A stretch of DNA of 64,000 nucleotides from Ascaris suum (taxonomy: Eukaryota > Nematoda > Chromadorea > Rhabditida > Ascarididae), in contig CM024175.1 in NCBI GenBank assembly GCA_013433145.1, positions 7,982,516 through 8,046,515 on the forward strand, read 5' to 3'. Position numbers and translations under genes: made by a program. The notes beneath the pieces are model-generated. The model did no database searches. It saw nothing but the letters and a program-made list of their open reading frames with translations, and was not told where the DNA came from. This document shows, one piece after another, positions 50,401 to 61,969 of this stretch (position 1 is its first letter; the number at the start of each line of letters is the position of its first letter).

Positions 50401-53400
50401 AGCAGAATGGAGACGATGAACGGAGGTCTCGGTATTTGAACTCCTTCCTTCGCCCGCCCTTCTTCTTGAAATGCAATCTAAAGGTTTCGACGAGTTATGT
50501 TTTCAGCGTTCATTCATATCCCGGTAAAGAATATGTAGAAAGAATCAAACTGGTGCAGAATTGGCGAAACTCAAAACGAGCCTACCTCTTGCGGCGTACA
50601 TAAAAACGCTGAATGGCAACTTCCCATGAATTTTCAAAGGAAGAGTCACAAACTTTGTGTAGCCAGCAACTTGTGAATGCCGATGTCCTTTGAGGGGGTA
50701 TTTAAGGGTTTATGTAGTTATAATTGCTTGCAACAATTTGCCACCTTTCTTGCATTTACTTCATTTCACACCTTATTGGGCACCATAAACGAATCGCAAC
50801 TGCTTTGCACATCAAAATCTTAGCATTTCCCTTTCGTTCCTTCATCTTTTGTAATTGATGTACATCATTTCAATGGTCGTGATGTTTGCTTATTTCGATT
50901 GTTTCTCTTCTGATTCTCTTCCTACCTGTTTCAGTGATACTCGGAGGTCTGGTATGTTGATTTCTGCAACATGAAGAATTTGAATTTGAAGAACGCCCAC
51001 TTTTTAGGGGCAAAATGCAGTATTACAAAGTTTTACGGGCGGATAGGAGATACAACAGAAGGCTTTTGATAGTGGTTAGGATTATTTGAGATAGTGCGCA
51101 AAACGCCACTGACAATTAACAAATCTGAACAACGAATGGACAGATATAAAGGTTCGCGTCCTGGGTTTACGATAATATTTAACGCTGAAGATCTTATTAC
51201 AAAATCAGGACCACATCCCGCATTTCCTGATTTCACGAAGCAAAAAGATTTATTTTTCTTCTAAACGTCGATGTAGTAAGTCAAGACTCCAGCACACTAT
51301 TGCGGAATTACTCCCTTCGACTGATTATGAGGTATGAAGGCTTCCTTTCAAAGCGTACTAATTAATAAAGAATAGGAAGTGCCGTTTAGAGCATCCGAAA
51401 TCCTTTACTTACTTCTTACTTGAGGTAAAAATCACTCATATGGGTTAACGCTAGCTAGGCTATTAATTAAAACCTACCCTCTGCCTTAGAGTTGCTCTTA
51501 TGCAACGATTTCTTCTCTGCAAGATTTGAACCAGCAGGCCTCAGAAAGAGGAAAGTTTTTGAGCGGTCGCGAAATAGTAGAGCAGAAATGAGTTTAAGAA
51601 CCAATCGAGAAAGGTCCGTAGTTCCACTGTTGAAGCAACCTTTCTGAATCGACAAATTTCATGATAGCCGCAAAATTAAAACCATATGATTAATGCATTG
51701 AACGCTCCCAAAACATACTCCGACAACAATTAACCAAAACAACTCCATGAAGTTAACTAACGGATGTTGATGGGAACGACGGAGGATCTAAACGACAGTA
51801 TAAGAGCTATGGTGCTGTTTAATCGAGGACAGAGGAAGAAATCATCGCTACAACTTTTTATGCTTCCACCACTCTACTTCTCAGCGCCTCAACGCTCCGA
51901 AGTATCTATGCCCCGTCCCATCTACGCTTGAAATTCTCCCGGCTACGACGCCGATCACAAATTTCATTTGAATTTCATTTGAGTTGTTGCTATGGAACTA
52001 CTGATACACGAGCAAGGAGAATTTTTCGCTGAAGCAAAGAACATTAACAACCGATTCAAAAACAGAAGAAACGGAGCTGAGTTTTTAGTCAATTGATTAT
52101 CTGGAAGTACACAACGTGGAAGTAATATTCTATCTCGATCACAGTGTAGAACAGATCGCCTGGCGAAAGGTGGTACACTGACAAGTATAACGAGTTGCCA
52201 ATACTGAGTGAAAGCTAGAGCTCGGTGGTTTGAACGACGCTGCAGAGGGAGAGTGATAGCGATACAATCATAGCAAATAAAGTTGGAACACTCCCGATTT
52301 CGACTGCAGAAATTCATCTAGCAGCCGAGATTGTTCCACTCACATGATCTAAACTTACGGATCGCAGTTTTATGCGGCATCTTTGACACCCCAAACTGTT
52401 CAAATAAAATGCGCTAGAAAGTCGTTTAAATTTTAATATATGCAGAGGTCCCCTTTCAGCTGATGTCAGATATCCACTATGCTGTTTAGTATAAATTTCC
52501 AAAAAGAATGTTCATTCATAAGTTCATCTTAAGTTAGATTTTAAAGGAGTTGCCCTAGAATGGAAGAAGGTGTAGCACGGCTGCAAATTTTCTCTGAAGT
52601 GGAATGCCCTCCACCGACTAAAAGCAATTCAACGCGTGTAGAATGTGATAGGTAGTGATTGTTAGGACTACTCAGTAGACGGCGGCATTCCTGTCGATGA
52701 TATAACACTCAGAAAATTATCGCAGTAGCAAACACAAGTGCCGAGCACTCAAACATAAATTGTAAGAATGATGGTCGCACTTATAAGAATTTTCAGAAGG
52801 CGAAGTAGCTGATCGTGGGCTCCGTGAAATTTCATTGCAAACAACGTTTGTGCCTTTGAGAAAAACGATAAAGAAATTGCTGTTTCCTTTACTGTGGAAG
52901 TGCATAACCAAATTATTCCCTATTTGAGCGCAACTGAGATTTTATGGCACAACTTTTCGTTTTTTGATGAAGACTGCTGTCCAATGAAATAAACGAGGTC
53001 AAACTTCAACTGAATGACAGAACTGTCCGGATCGGTGTTGTTATGAAGTGGCGGCGAATTGAACTCAAACACGGATACTCGCTTTCTTCGCAAATTTGAA
53101 CATCAGCTTCGCATTGTTATGATGCTGTCGAAACAAACTACCGCAACATGGACAAGATCAGAAGACAATTTGCCAGCGGCCTCAAAGAAGCGAAGCGAAA
53201 CATCGAAGGAGTATTTTTTTCACCATAGACACTGGGTGAACAACGGTTCGGCGCAACTGGTTTTTTCACGCTCTTCAGCCGCTACTTATTTATCGGCTGA
53301 TTTTGTTGAAATTGCAGTGCATGCCTGGAACGTCACTGGAAACTGTTAGTGTTTAAGGTTGCAATGTAAGGCTTTTGAACATGCGAGAAACAAACGAATC

Positions 53401-53725
53401 ACACGATCAGTGTTCGAACTTCAGTCGTCTCGACTTCACGGCAATCGCGCCTTTGTCTGCGCATAAATGAAAGTTTCACATCGTATGAACAGTAACCTTC
53501 AACAGAAGATGAAAACGCACTTTTATTGCACTTTTAATTGGTCAAGGTTCCAGTCAAGACAGAAGTGGTGGACTTATCCGCTTCCCTAGTTAGAGCTCTT
53601 GACGGGTATCGGATTGGCGCGCATTCTCACTAGTGCCTTGTCCTTTGTTTACTGCGTGACATCCGCTATGCTGGTTTTCCGTGCAAACACAGTTGCTGTC
53701 ACGAAAAACGGAAAAAACGAGCGAG

Positions 53726-53782
53726 GAATTGCTCAGCAAGCCTTTCAACAGAGTAATTGTTGAAAGACTTGCTGAGAAATTC
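53726..53782. ncRNA. MicroRNA-precursor-like hairpin
   Basis: Two 25-base arms (53726-53750 and 53758-53782) are complementary except for two mismatches, around a 7-base loop GAGTAAT. The core pairs are CTCAGCAAG with CTTGCTGAG and CTTTCAACA with TGTTGAAAG. Length, single-loop shape and near-perfect pairing resemble a short nematode microRNA precursor. A transposon end or chance inverted repeat is the alternative, and the paired region does not extend much further. Either strand could be transcribed. Confidence 0.4.
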
Positions 53783-55385
53783 TGTGCCGAGGAGCAGCGA
53801 AAACAGCTCGGTTCGGTATCTTTTCAGCTAGTCTCTATCCCCTGTTTCCTGTTGCATTAAGATAGTGAGCGGAAATTGAGATGCTGTGCTCGACATGCTG
53901 AAGAGGGTGCTCGTCTCTAGCCTGCAATGCACACGTCTAATCGCACTTGAGCTCCTTTATGAGTGCAGTTGCCATAAATTCTTGTAGGCGAAGTCATTTT
54001 ATCAACACTAGGACGATCTATTTCTGGTTGCCCTGTTGGTCGCCCGTTTCTCCTCACAACATCGCTGCCTATGAAGGATCCCATACGCAAAAGTCTCATG
54101 ATGAAATCCGCTCGATAAAGACGTATTATCTACGTAGCATTGTTTAGTCGAAGAAGTGAAAAAGCGGCACACTTTATTCGACAGGAAACCGCAGTTTTGC
54201 ATAAAAAACTTGTGCGACAACCTTTCCGATGAACTTCCCTTCTCAGATATGATAGCATACATAGATCGGCACCTCCTATCCGCAGAGGGCGAGGGATGGT
54301 TTAAGTTTGGCGGGGCTCTTGAGAAGGATCGGAGCGTCTACGTCTTCAAGGTCCCCAACGAAGAGAGGGGTTTGGCGCTTTTTGGGACATAGCGGAGGGC
54401 ATCAAAACGCTAGGCTTTATTCAGAGACCATTTTCACCTGTTTCACGCTACAGTGCATCAGCATCAAAGTGCAGTGGGTTAAATACTTTTAAGCGGTTGA
54501 GGTTTTGGCATAGCAGTGCATTGGAATGCTGTAACTGCAGGCTGCAGTTCTACGCGCATCATTGGTCAAAGGACTGGAGAGTTCAATTCAGTGTGGTTGC
54601 TGCCGGATTTTTCGAAGCTGCTCATTGATGGAGAGGATTTCATTTGGTGATGAAACAAAAATTCATAGCCATAATGTTTCATCGTGTTCCTTTAGCTGTT
54701 CTCTTTTTACAACAAAAACTTACGGCATGTTTGTATAAATTTTTACAACAAATGTCCAATGCTGTTCTACTGTGGTCTTCACTCTAAATAGTAATTTCTT
54801 TGCAATTGGAAATGTTCGCTGATAGTTGAGGTTGTCCAGACGATGGAGCGGCATGAATTTACATGGCGGTTCTTTCAAATTATCCGCACGACGATTTCCG
54901 AACGATTAAAGTGTTTCAAAAAATAGCACATAATTAACAGTGCTTGTTCACAAGGTCGCTTCTGCGTTAACAGTTTTGCTCCTTCTTGTTGTCTCTACAT
55001 CCGACTCTGTGAAGTGCTATCTGTTTAGCAACTCTTGTGCCTGACCTTCCCATTCAGCCTTTCCTTCGAACACACTGCCTCACACATTTTCCTTCTGTTC
55101 ATGGTTGCAGGGAGAATCTGTTTAGCCCTTCATAGCAACGTTCACGCTCTAAGCGTGTCTCATAGAAATGCAGTTTTTTGGGACTCATCGAGTTGCATTC
55201 TAAAGAACTTTTTAAGGCGTAGGAGATTCAAACAAGGAAGCGGGAGGAAGGGCGGCGGTGGATATCGAGATGAACTCTGAGAACTATGCTGAACCCTCAA
55301 CTGAGCACCTACGAGAACATCACGAAATCACGTGCTGCTTACTGGGAGAGATGGGTGTGCTGCAATCGGGACACTTATGTTCTCG

Positions 55386-55740
55386 CTATATTTCATCTAT
55401 TTCAGTACCATTTCTGGAGAGCTGTAATAAGGAAACTTCGGCAAGAAACGACTCACTCACACCAGAAATGAGTGTAAACAAACCTTCAACGGCAGCGACT
55501 GCTTCCTCAAGCTTGTAGTCTAATAATGTCAAATTGCTTGCATGATAGTTTTCGCTAAAAGAGGTCAAAGTTGGCACAGTCGTGACGAAGAAGCTTCTCG
55601 TCCCATCCGTATCCATTTTGGCAACTACATTGTAGTTGCGGTTTGTATCGTGACACAATACTTGGAAAATCGAAATATAGGCGAATAATATCAAAATATT
55701 GGCATCCATTGGACAGAGACTCAAACGGGCGCACAACCAT
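55386..55740 (-). CDS. Candidate secreted or receptor-type exon
   Basis: Two overlapping minus-strand frames are both protein-like. One starts at ATG 55709 with a signal peptide (MDANILILFAYISIFQVLC), followed by about 75 soluble residues (LEEAVAAVEGLFTLISGVSE) and a possible donor near 55,404. The other starts at 55740 and contains an EGF-like segment (CSCQNGYGWD, then a Cys nine residues later) as found in extracellular domains. Only one can be right, and I cannot choose without transcripts. Downstream minus-strand pieces at 52.9, 51.0 and 50.0 kb could be later exons. Confidence 0.35.
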
Positions 55741-56783
55741 CCAAGCCGAACTATCTAACCAATAACGCTTCGTGAGAGGAAGTGGTGTTCAGTTCGGGAA
55801 TCACTATTTGCATTTTTTTTTAGTTTTGAAAGCACTGAGTGAGGAATAATTGATTCTTCTTATGCATCTTGCACGAAATTCGCAGGTGTAATTTTTGTAC
55901 GTTGCCTAATCGTCAGCTTACCTCAAAGCTTGCCAGTTTCATGGATTTGACTTAGAGGCTGCGCTTACATTTCACATTTCTCGTTAATACCGTCTTGCTT
56001 GGGCTAAAATTTCTCAATCGACGGCGGTAAGCTGGAAATATGGTGAAACAATGTCAGAGAAACCTGAGATTTTTCACCAACCTTAGATTAAACGATGAAT
56101 GAAAGGAGGAAAGCATTCATTTTCAGGTTTATTTTGCAAAAGAATCGAACGAACAAGATGAAAAAAGTGAGACGACAAAAAGCATAAGTCAACACTATAA
56201 ATTTATCAACACTCGGTGTGACTGTATATTTCGATAATGTTCAATCGTCATGTTCCGCACTGTCAAGAGTAGCTCTTTCATTTTTCATTAATTTCATATA
56301 TCACAAATACGCAAAAAAATTGCTAGGAATATTAATAAAAAGTTTGCGCTCCCTCCTCGACACTACGCTCGCAGAGAAAAATGGTGGGAGAAGGCGACAT
56401 GAAAAAAAATTTGCAGTCGCAAATGACTTGTCTCATTTCCCCTCAAAGTTTCTCGAGAGGGATATAAGCCGGTTGACGGCAAAAAGACGAACATTATCGT
56501 TTACAACAGATCTCATCGAAACATTCCCCTCCACTATAACTGAAAGTGGTCATCAAATACCGCGAAATCGCATCAATCCAGCGACCGATAAAAAACAAAC
56601 ATCATAGCATCATTGATGAGGTAACAACGATTGACAAATGCGTAATAACGCGGTACGCACATTCCGTTGCGTGAACAACTGTGTGCGTGCAAGGCATAAC
56701 CGGTTCCAGGATGTCGAATGCAAAAAGAAATTCGTCGGATAGTAACTCGTGGGTAGCACCCTCTGCTGCTCTTGCTGCCTTCC

Positions 56784-56814
56784 TCCCCCCCCCCCCCTCT
56801 CTCTCTCTCTCTTC
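56784..56814. repeat. C-run followed by CT repeat
   Basis: Thirteen or so C followed by (TC)n. It produces artefactual Glu/Arg/Gly frames on the minus strand (56602-56846). Confidence 0.85.
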
Positions 56815-57968
56815 CTCTGACAACTCCTCTTTGACCTTTCAGTCACTCATGTAGGACAAGAAACGTTCACCTTTTCATCCAGATATACCGTTGCTACACA
56901 CACTAATATCAGCGCATCCGCAGAATTTGCATTTCAAAAACGCTCGAAATTTAATGTTTCGCTTTTCGCATACTTGAGCACTTGAAGACGGCAAGACGAG
57001 TTCATACGTAAGGGCGAATCAAATCCTCGAAAGAGTGAGACTTCAGTGAAGCTTTGCTTCCAAATGGCCAAATTTTCGCACATATTTGAAGTGCTGAGGG
57101 TTGGCTGGAAAGGATGTGACCAGGTCCGCTAACGTCGCCCGACAACACTTGGAGGGTGTAAAGAGTGTGCCATATTCTCAGCAAGGATGAAGGTATGGCC
57201 ACGCTGAATGGATACTCCCCAAGCTTCACACACAACTGTTCCACTGATGCAGCTTCGTGTTATGCGTTCATCATAACCACTTATCAAGTTGTCTACTTCA
57301 GAACGCTACCATCGAGACTGGCGAGCCTTTTTGAGGATATTTGCTCATTGAGAATGCTATCCGCAAAAGGATTTTTTGAAGCGAAGCTTGTCTATTCAAG
57401 TACCTGTCTAAATTCGATCGATATACATCAGTCATCAGACATAACACCTGCACTTACTCAGGCTTTCTGAAATGATCGGTCCTCGTCACATATTAACAAG
57501 CTAACACCCACCGATCGGAGGCACTTCTGATGTTATTGGATATTTCTACCTATCCCATCTAGGGACATAGAAGGAAAGACTTACCGAGACGGGACAGGGA
57601 AGAGGAGTTCGACCCAGCAAATTGATGCGTTCTATAAATTTATTCGCTTAAAGGTCGCTTGGCTTCCATCGGTCACTTGAGCATACCTTCTTGTCGTATT
57701 CGTCTCTGAACAAATGGCCTCTGTCCCAAATGCTATAACTAAATTTATTAGAAATCATGGGAAGTGGCAAACAGCACCCTCAAAAACAAGAGTTGAAAGA
57801 CAGGAAGAAGTCGCAAGCGAATGAAAAAAAAAAGAAATGAAATAAAATGAACACAAAAGAACAGAAACGTAGGGAGGGGATGAAGGGGTACGCTGAAATC
57901 CTGAAATAACAACATTACTGTAATATACTTCACTTCAAATAAAACAACACGATCTTTTCATTGTTCTC

Positions 57969-57970
<2 letters not shown>

Positions 57971-58046
<76 letters not shown>
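57971..58046. repeat. (TA)n microsatellite
   Basis: About 75 bases of TA with a phase slip near 57,990, ending in TATAATATATTAC. Confidence 0.95.
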
Positions 58047-58052
<6 letters not shown>

Positions 58053-59409
58053 TACAAAGCATATAAAATAGAAAAATGCATAGCAAACACAAAAATTGCA
58101 CATAATGGCACCTACCTCATCGCCGTAATCCGCTTCCTTCCTTTTTTCCAAAACGGCAGTTTCAGTGACTGAGCTTAAGGTCCTCTTACCACCGTGCTCC
58201 ATTTGTTAGTTCTACAAGTAGAGCTTGTCGCCAAAAAGCCAGGGCAAAAAAGTTACATGAGAAAGACAAAGATAATAATACGACATTAAGCGCTAATGTG
58301 TGGTGAAGACCTACGACACTAACGATTATTAAAACCTCCACTGGAAACACAACATTGAGCGTATGGAGTACCTAGTTGCTAAGATGCAACTACATAAAGT
58401 TTAGAGTATTATATGAAAGTGCATTATAATCAATTGAGAGACAAATAATAGTATGCTTAACGATAACCGCATAAGAGGTAATATGAAATCGAGTGCTAGA
58501 TAGTGAAAATCATGGGAGGAGTTAAAGTAACCTTAACCAAACGGATTAAAAATGAAATAAAAGAGGTTAAAGATTTTGTGTAACAGAAATATGTAGGTAA
58601 TGGTTGTGCAAATTCGTCGGTAAGTTGAAGCGAAAAAAGGTCAAAAGGGTTTGAGGAAATATGTTAATGACATCATGGAAAATTGTGTTGAAGGCTATAT
58701 TTAAAATGCAAAAGTGGAGAGCCATATAGAAAAAGGAGAGGAGGCAATCCCAACAGAAAATCAAAGCCTTAGAATAGTTTAATATAAAAAGCGACTATAA
58801 GAACTAAAGCATATTTACACTAGAGTAGAAAGCTAGATGTATACAAAATGCTAAGCTAAAGTTCATACAGGTTAAATTATAAAGCAAATGATGCATCATC
58901 GACACCGTAGGTATTGATGATTGCTGATCGATAAACCGAAGTGTCAATGTTGACGACATCGACCTCGGAGTATTAGCCCGGTAGAGCAACGCTTATATGA
59001 TCTCTGTATAATAATAAACCCATCGAAAAAATGAATAACGTTTGAGGCTACTAAAAGATTCTAACGAAGAAATACGAATACAAAAATGGCAGAATAGGTT
59101 GCTAAAACTGATACACAGACATCATATGACAATATAAAGATGTAGAATTATGAAAATAAACGCCAGTCGTATGTACGGTGTGCGTAAAAGGCAATGTTCC
59201 ATCGCTGTAATGCGGTGCTGGGGAGCGCTAATCAATAAATCTTCACGCATGTGGTCAAAGCGATCATATTACGAAGTGACAAGACCCATATAAATCACCT
59301 CCTCTGCCTGCATAGGTGGTAAGCATAAGAAACTAAAGTCGATAAAAAATTTCTTAGATCAAACTTTGGATCCCTGTCCATTGGAGTAAACGAACTTATA
59401 AACTACTTC
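58047..59409. other. AT-rich intergenic DNA
   Basis: Purine-rich on the plus strand, with only short minus-strand frames of hydrophobic composition. Nothing supported. Confidence 0.4.
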
Positions 59410-60150
59410 AAGTTCCCCAATTAATGATTTATGTAAATATACTCCCATTAGGGTAACATTATAAGCTTTGTCCTTATAATTCTTAAGCAGTCCTTTAAAT
59501 TTAGGAATAAAATCTGCCCTAGGAGAGCACACTTTTCTAAACCTATGAATTTCGTAGATTACCAGGTTTTTTTTGTGTAGGAGTGTTACTGTCCAAATGA
59601 ATATATTTATTTACTGAAAAATTAAATCGATCCGTCTTATCATAGATGCTTTAGAAAACACCGTTACAAGTAATGTGTAAGTTTAAATCTACAAGGTGGT
59701 GCCTGCGTATGTGACCTCAATCTGTAGAGTAATTAATCTAGGACCGCATAAATTGTGACCGCATAAATTAATCTAGGAATACTCTGAAAGTGATCAGTAT
59801 TGAATATCGTACTATGAATGTCAGTAGATCATCAACGTATCCGCAACAAATGGCACTAAAACGTGAAATCGTGGCATATTTGTGTTCCATAACGGACAGG
59901 GTGAGATCAGTTATATGAAGACTTCCATTTGCTCCCATGAGCACTCCTTCAGTTTCCTGAAAATAAGACCAACAAAAGTGAGATAGCTTTCATTGACAAT
60001 AAATTTAATCATTTCCATGATTCGTGCCCTATCTAAGGCAAGAGAATGCGCGTTAAACTCGCGATTGTCTCTGCAGAACAAGGTTTTATTAGGATAGATT
60101 TTGAGGTAGGCGTTTTTGCAATTGTTAAAGCACACATGTACTAAATATTC
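59410..60150 (-). pseudogene. Decayed reverse transcriptase of an invertebrate YVDD family
   Basis: Fragments appear in successive minus-strand frames. Upstream of the core is ALDRARIMEMIKFIVNESYL (frame 60153-59911). A frame shift or cryptic TTTTCAG acceptor at about 59,957 follows, then EGVLMGANGSLHITDLTLSV and GYVDDLLTF (catalytic Asp pair at 59,828-59,839). After more shifts come DKTDRFNF and YIHLDSNTP (59,581-59,648) and RKVCSPRADFIPKFKGLL (near 59,500). The motif order, with a D-K-x-D-x-F-x-F block and DSN-P after the YVDD box, matches a reverse transcriptase family seen in many invertebrates. Penelope-like origin is possible but unproven. The several shifts and stops mark an inactive remnant; no ends or endonuclease are recognisable. 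Confidence 0.7.
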
Positions 60151-61948
60151 CATTGCTCATCGGAAAGAGACAACTGCACAGGCACAATGAGGAGATCAAA
60201 GTTAGTCCGCACTTGAGAACTTTGTTTACACATTCCTCGGCAAAGTAGTGCGAATGCTGAGCGGGATACAGTATAATGATTACCAAACTGCTGGGTGATA
60301 TAGGTCAAAGCCACACCGCGTTCATTGAAATCAATAATGCAATTCTCTGCCACGAATGCGCTAATATTATTCCAATTTTGGTGACATGATTTCAATGCTT
60401 TTTGCTTTTTCTATTGGGTCTTTTTTCTTTCGGTGCATTTAACATAACTTTGCTTCACATCGAAGAAGTACGAGGCCATCGACGAATCACGCTGTTTTGG
60501 AGAGTTCATATCATGAAATGAAGAGTTTCAGGACAACGCATTTGTTAAGAACAGTGGGGACCCATAAGCTGCAGTTGTTATAGCTGTAAAATCGTCAGAT
60601 ATGATGTCCAATGTATAAAACTGCTATGGCGATGACTTGTGAGCTTTCAGTATAGACTCTCTACGAATGCACTTGTGAGTTTAAACATTGCTGCTCCCTC
60701 ATTACTATTCTGCACAATACAATACAGAGTGCTTTTCGTTAGGCTGTGCAATTTTGACGCTTTACAGAATTATTGCCTCATTCGTTAAACAGTGCTAGGC
60801 AAATCCTGCATGGTATCACTAGGCAGTAAGTATGACTTCCCTCCATACCAACGGTTGAGGAGGGATGGGAGGGGGTGAAGTATTTTTTTCCCATCCTCCC
60901 TAAGTTTTCGAAACGATTCAACTAATCGTTGTGTTATTGTTCTGAAAACGTCGTAACTGTTGAACATCTTCGGCTAAAAGCATACGCTTCATGTTTGTAT
61001 GATTTGAATATTCATAATTCCCAGAAATCAGTAGTGGTTGGCACAAGACATCCTTCTTACTATATAATAATATGTTTGTTTCCCATCTTTTCTGGCGGCT
61101 GTATTCGAATTTATTTGTTTATTGTTAAGCGTGCTCTTAAGCCTTTTTAGAAGTTTTTTTTGCTTGCGAAATGTGGAACAGCCACGGTCTGTCTTGGTAA
61201 CAGTTTACCACGTAGCGAAGTTTCATGAAATTTCCTTCGCATGATCTGTATCAGAGATTGCTCTCCCATGCGGACCTTTCATCTTATCCATAAACTTCTG
61301 AAAAAGGTCAGTGGTATGCACTTAAATGTACAACATATTTGGCAGATATTTTGCAATCGGTCAGGTGGCGTATTAATCGGAAAGTTTTCGAGACTAATGC
61401 GAATGTCGGAAACATGTTTGGAAGCAGATTGGCTGTGTAAATGGTGTAGGAGGATCAACCATGCTGTTAATTATAGCCACGAAATCTCATAATACTTCGG
61501 CAGCTTGGCGATAAATCGAAGGGATATACAAACGCTCAAGCGTATACATAAGGACGCGATCTCGGCATTATGTCCTTTGCAAATAGAAAACTATGGATTC
61601 GCATAAAATATTGTATAATGGCAGAATTTCCATTAACACATTGGCCAGCAAAACTATGAGTGCTGCAAATTCGGTTCTTTTTCCTTCTTTAGTGTTTCAA
61701 AAATTTGTTGATACGAATTTGTTGCCACCTTCAGAGTTCTTAAGTTCATGAAGGATGTGACTGATCAGAACAGCAAATCCCTGCCATATAGGTCGTATCT
61801 TCGAACTTTTATCCCTGCAAATTGCCTCGTTCGCTGATTCAAAATGCCTGGATGGCTGATGTGTTTATACAAGCGATCAACGATGGGCGTCGGATTTTCC
61901 TCTTTCTCTGTTCTCTGGAATAACTTCAGAATTTTCGCTTAATTTCAG
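60151..61948. other. Spacer between the RT remnant and the last gene
   Basis: The frame 60141-60395 minus abuts the RT remnant and may be part of the same element, but has no recognisable motif. A plus-strand G-rich tract (60,857-60,877) and short frames at 60.9-61.5 kb are not convincing. No exon with a phase fitting the following gene was found. Confidence 0.35.
61938..61948 (+). promoter_or_regulatory. Candidate trans-splice acceptor
   Basis: CTTAATTTCAG ends 21 bases before the ATG at 61970, which itself has the A-rich context AAAATG. No upstream exon fits in phase, so a spliced leader addition here is the simplest reading. Confidence 0.5.
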
Positions 61949-61969
61949 AGTACTCAAGCGCCTTTGAAA

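Larger units (their letters stand above)
47801..57960. other. Gene-like but unresolved region
   Basis: Composition is less AT-rich than in the deserts, and many 60-145-codon frames occur on both strands. Some overlap in sense and antisense, so coding strand cannot be decided by eye. Besides the candidates listed separately, protein-like frames are seen at 54156-54392 plus (GWFKFGGALEKDRSVYVFKV), 56218-56607 plus (129 codons, Arg/Lys-rich), 57165-57470 plus, 52920-53090 minus (VFEFNSPPLHNNTDPDSSV) and 51033-51236 minus. I could not link them with consistent splice phases. At least one real multi-exon gene is likely. Confidence 0.4.

Noticed and set aside
56602..56846. Glu/Arg/Gly-rich minus frames
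   Set aside because: They derive from a C-run and CT repeat.
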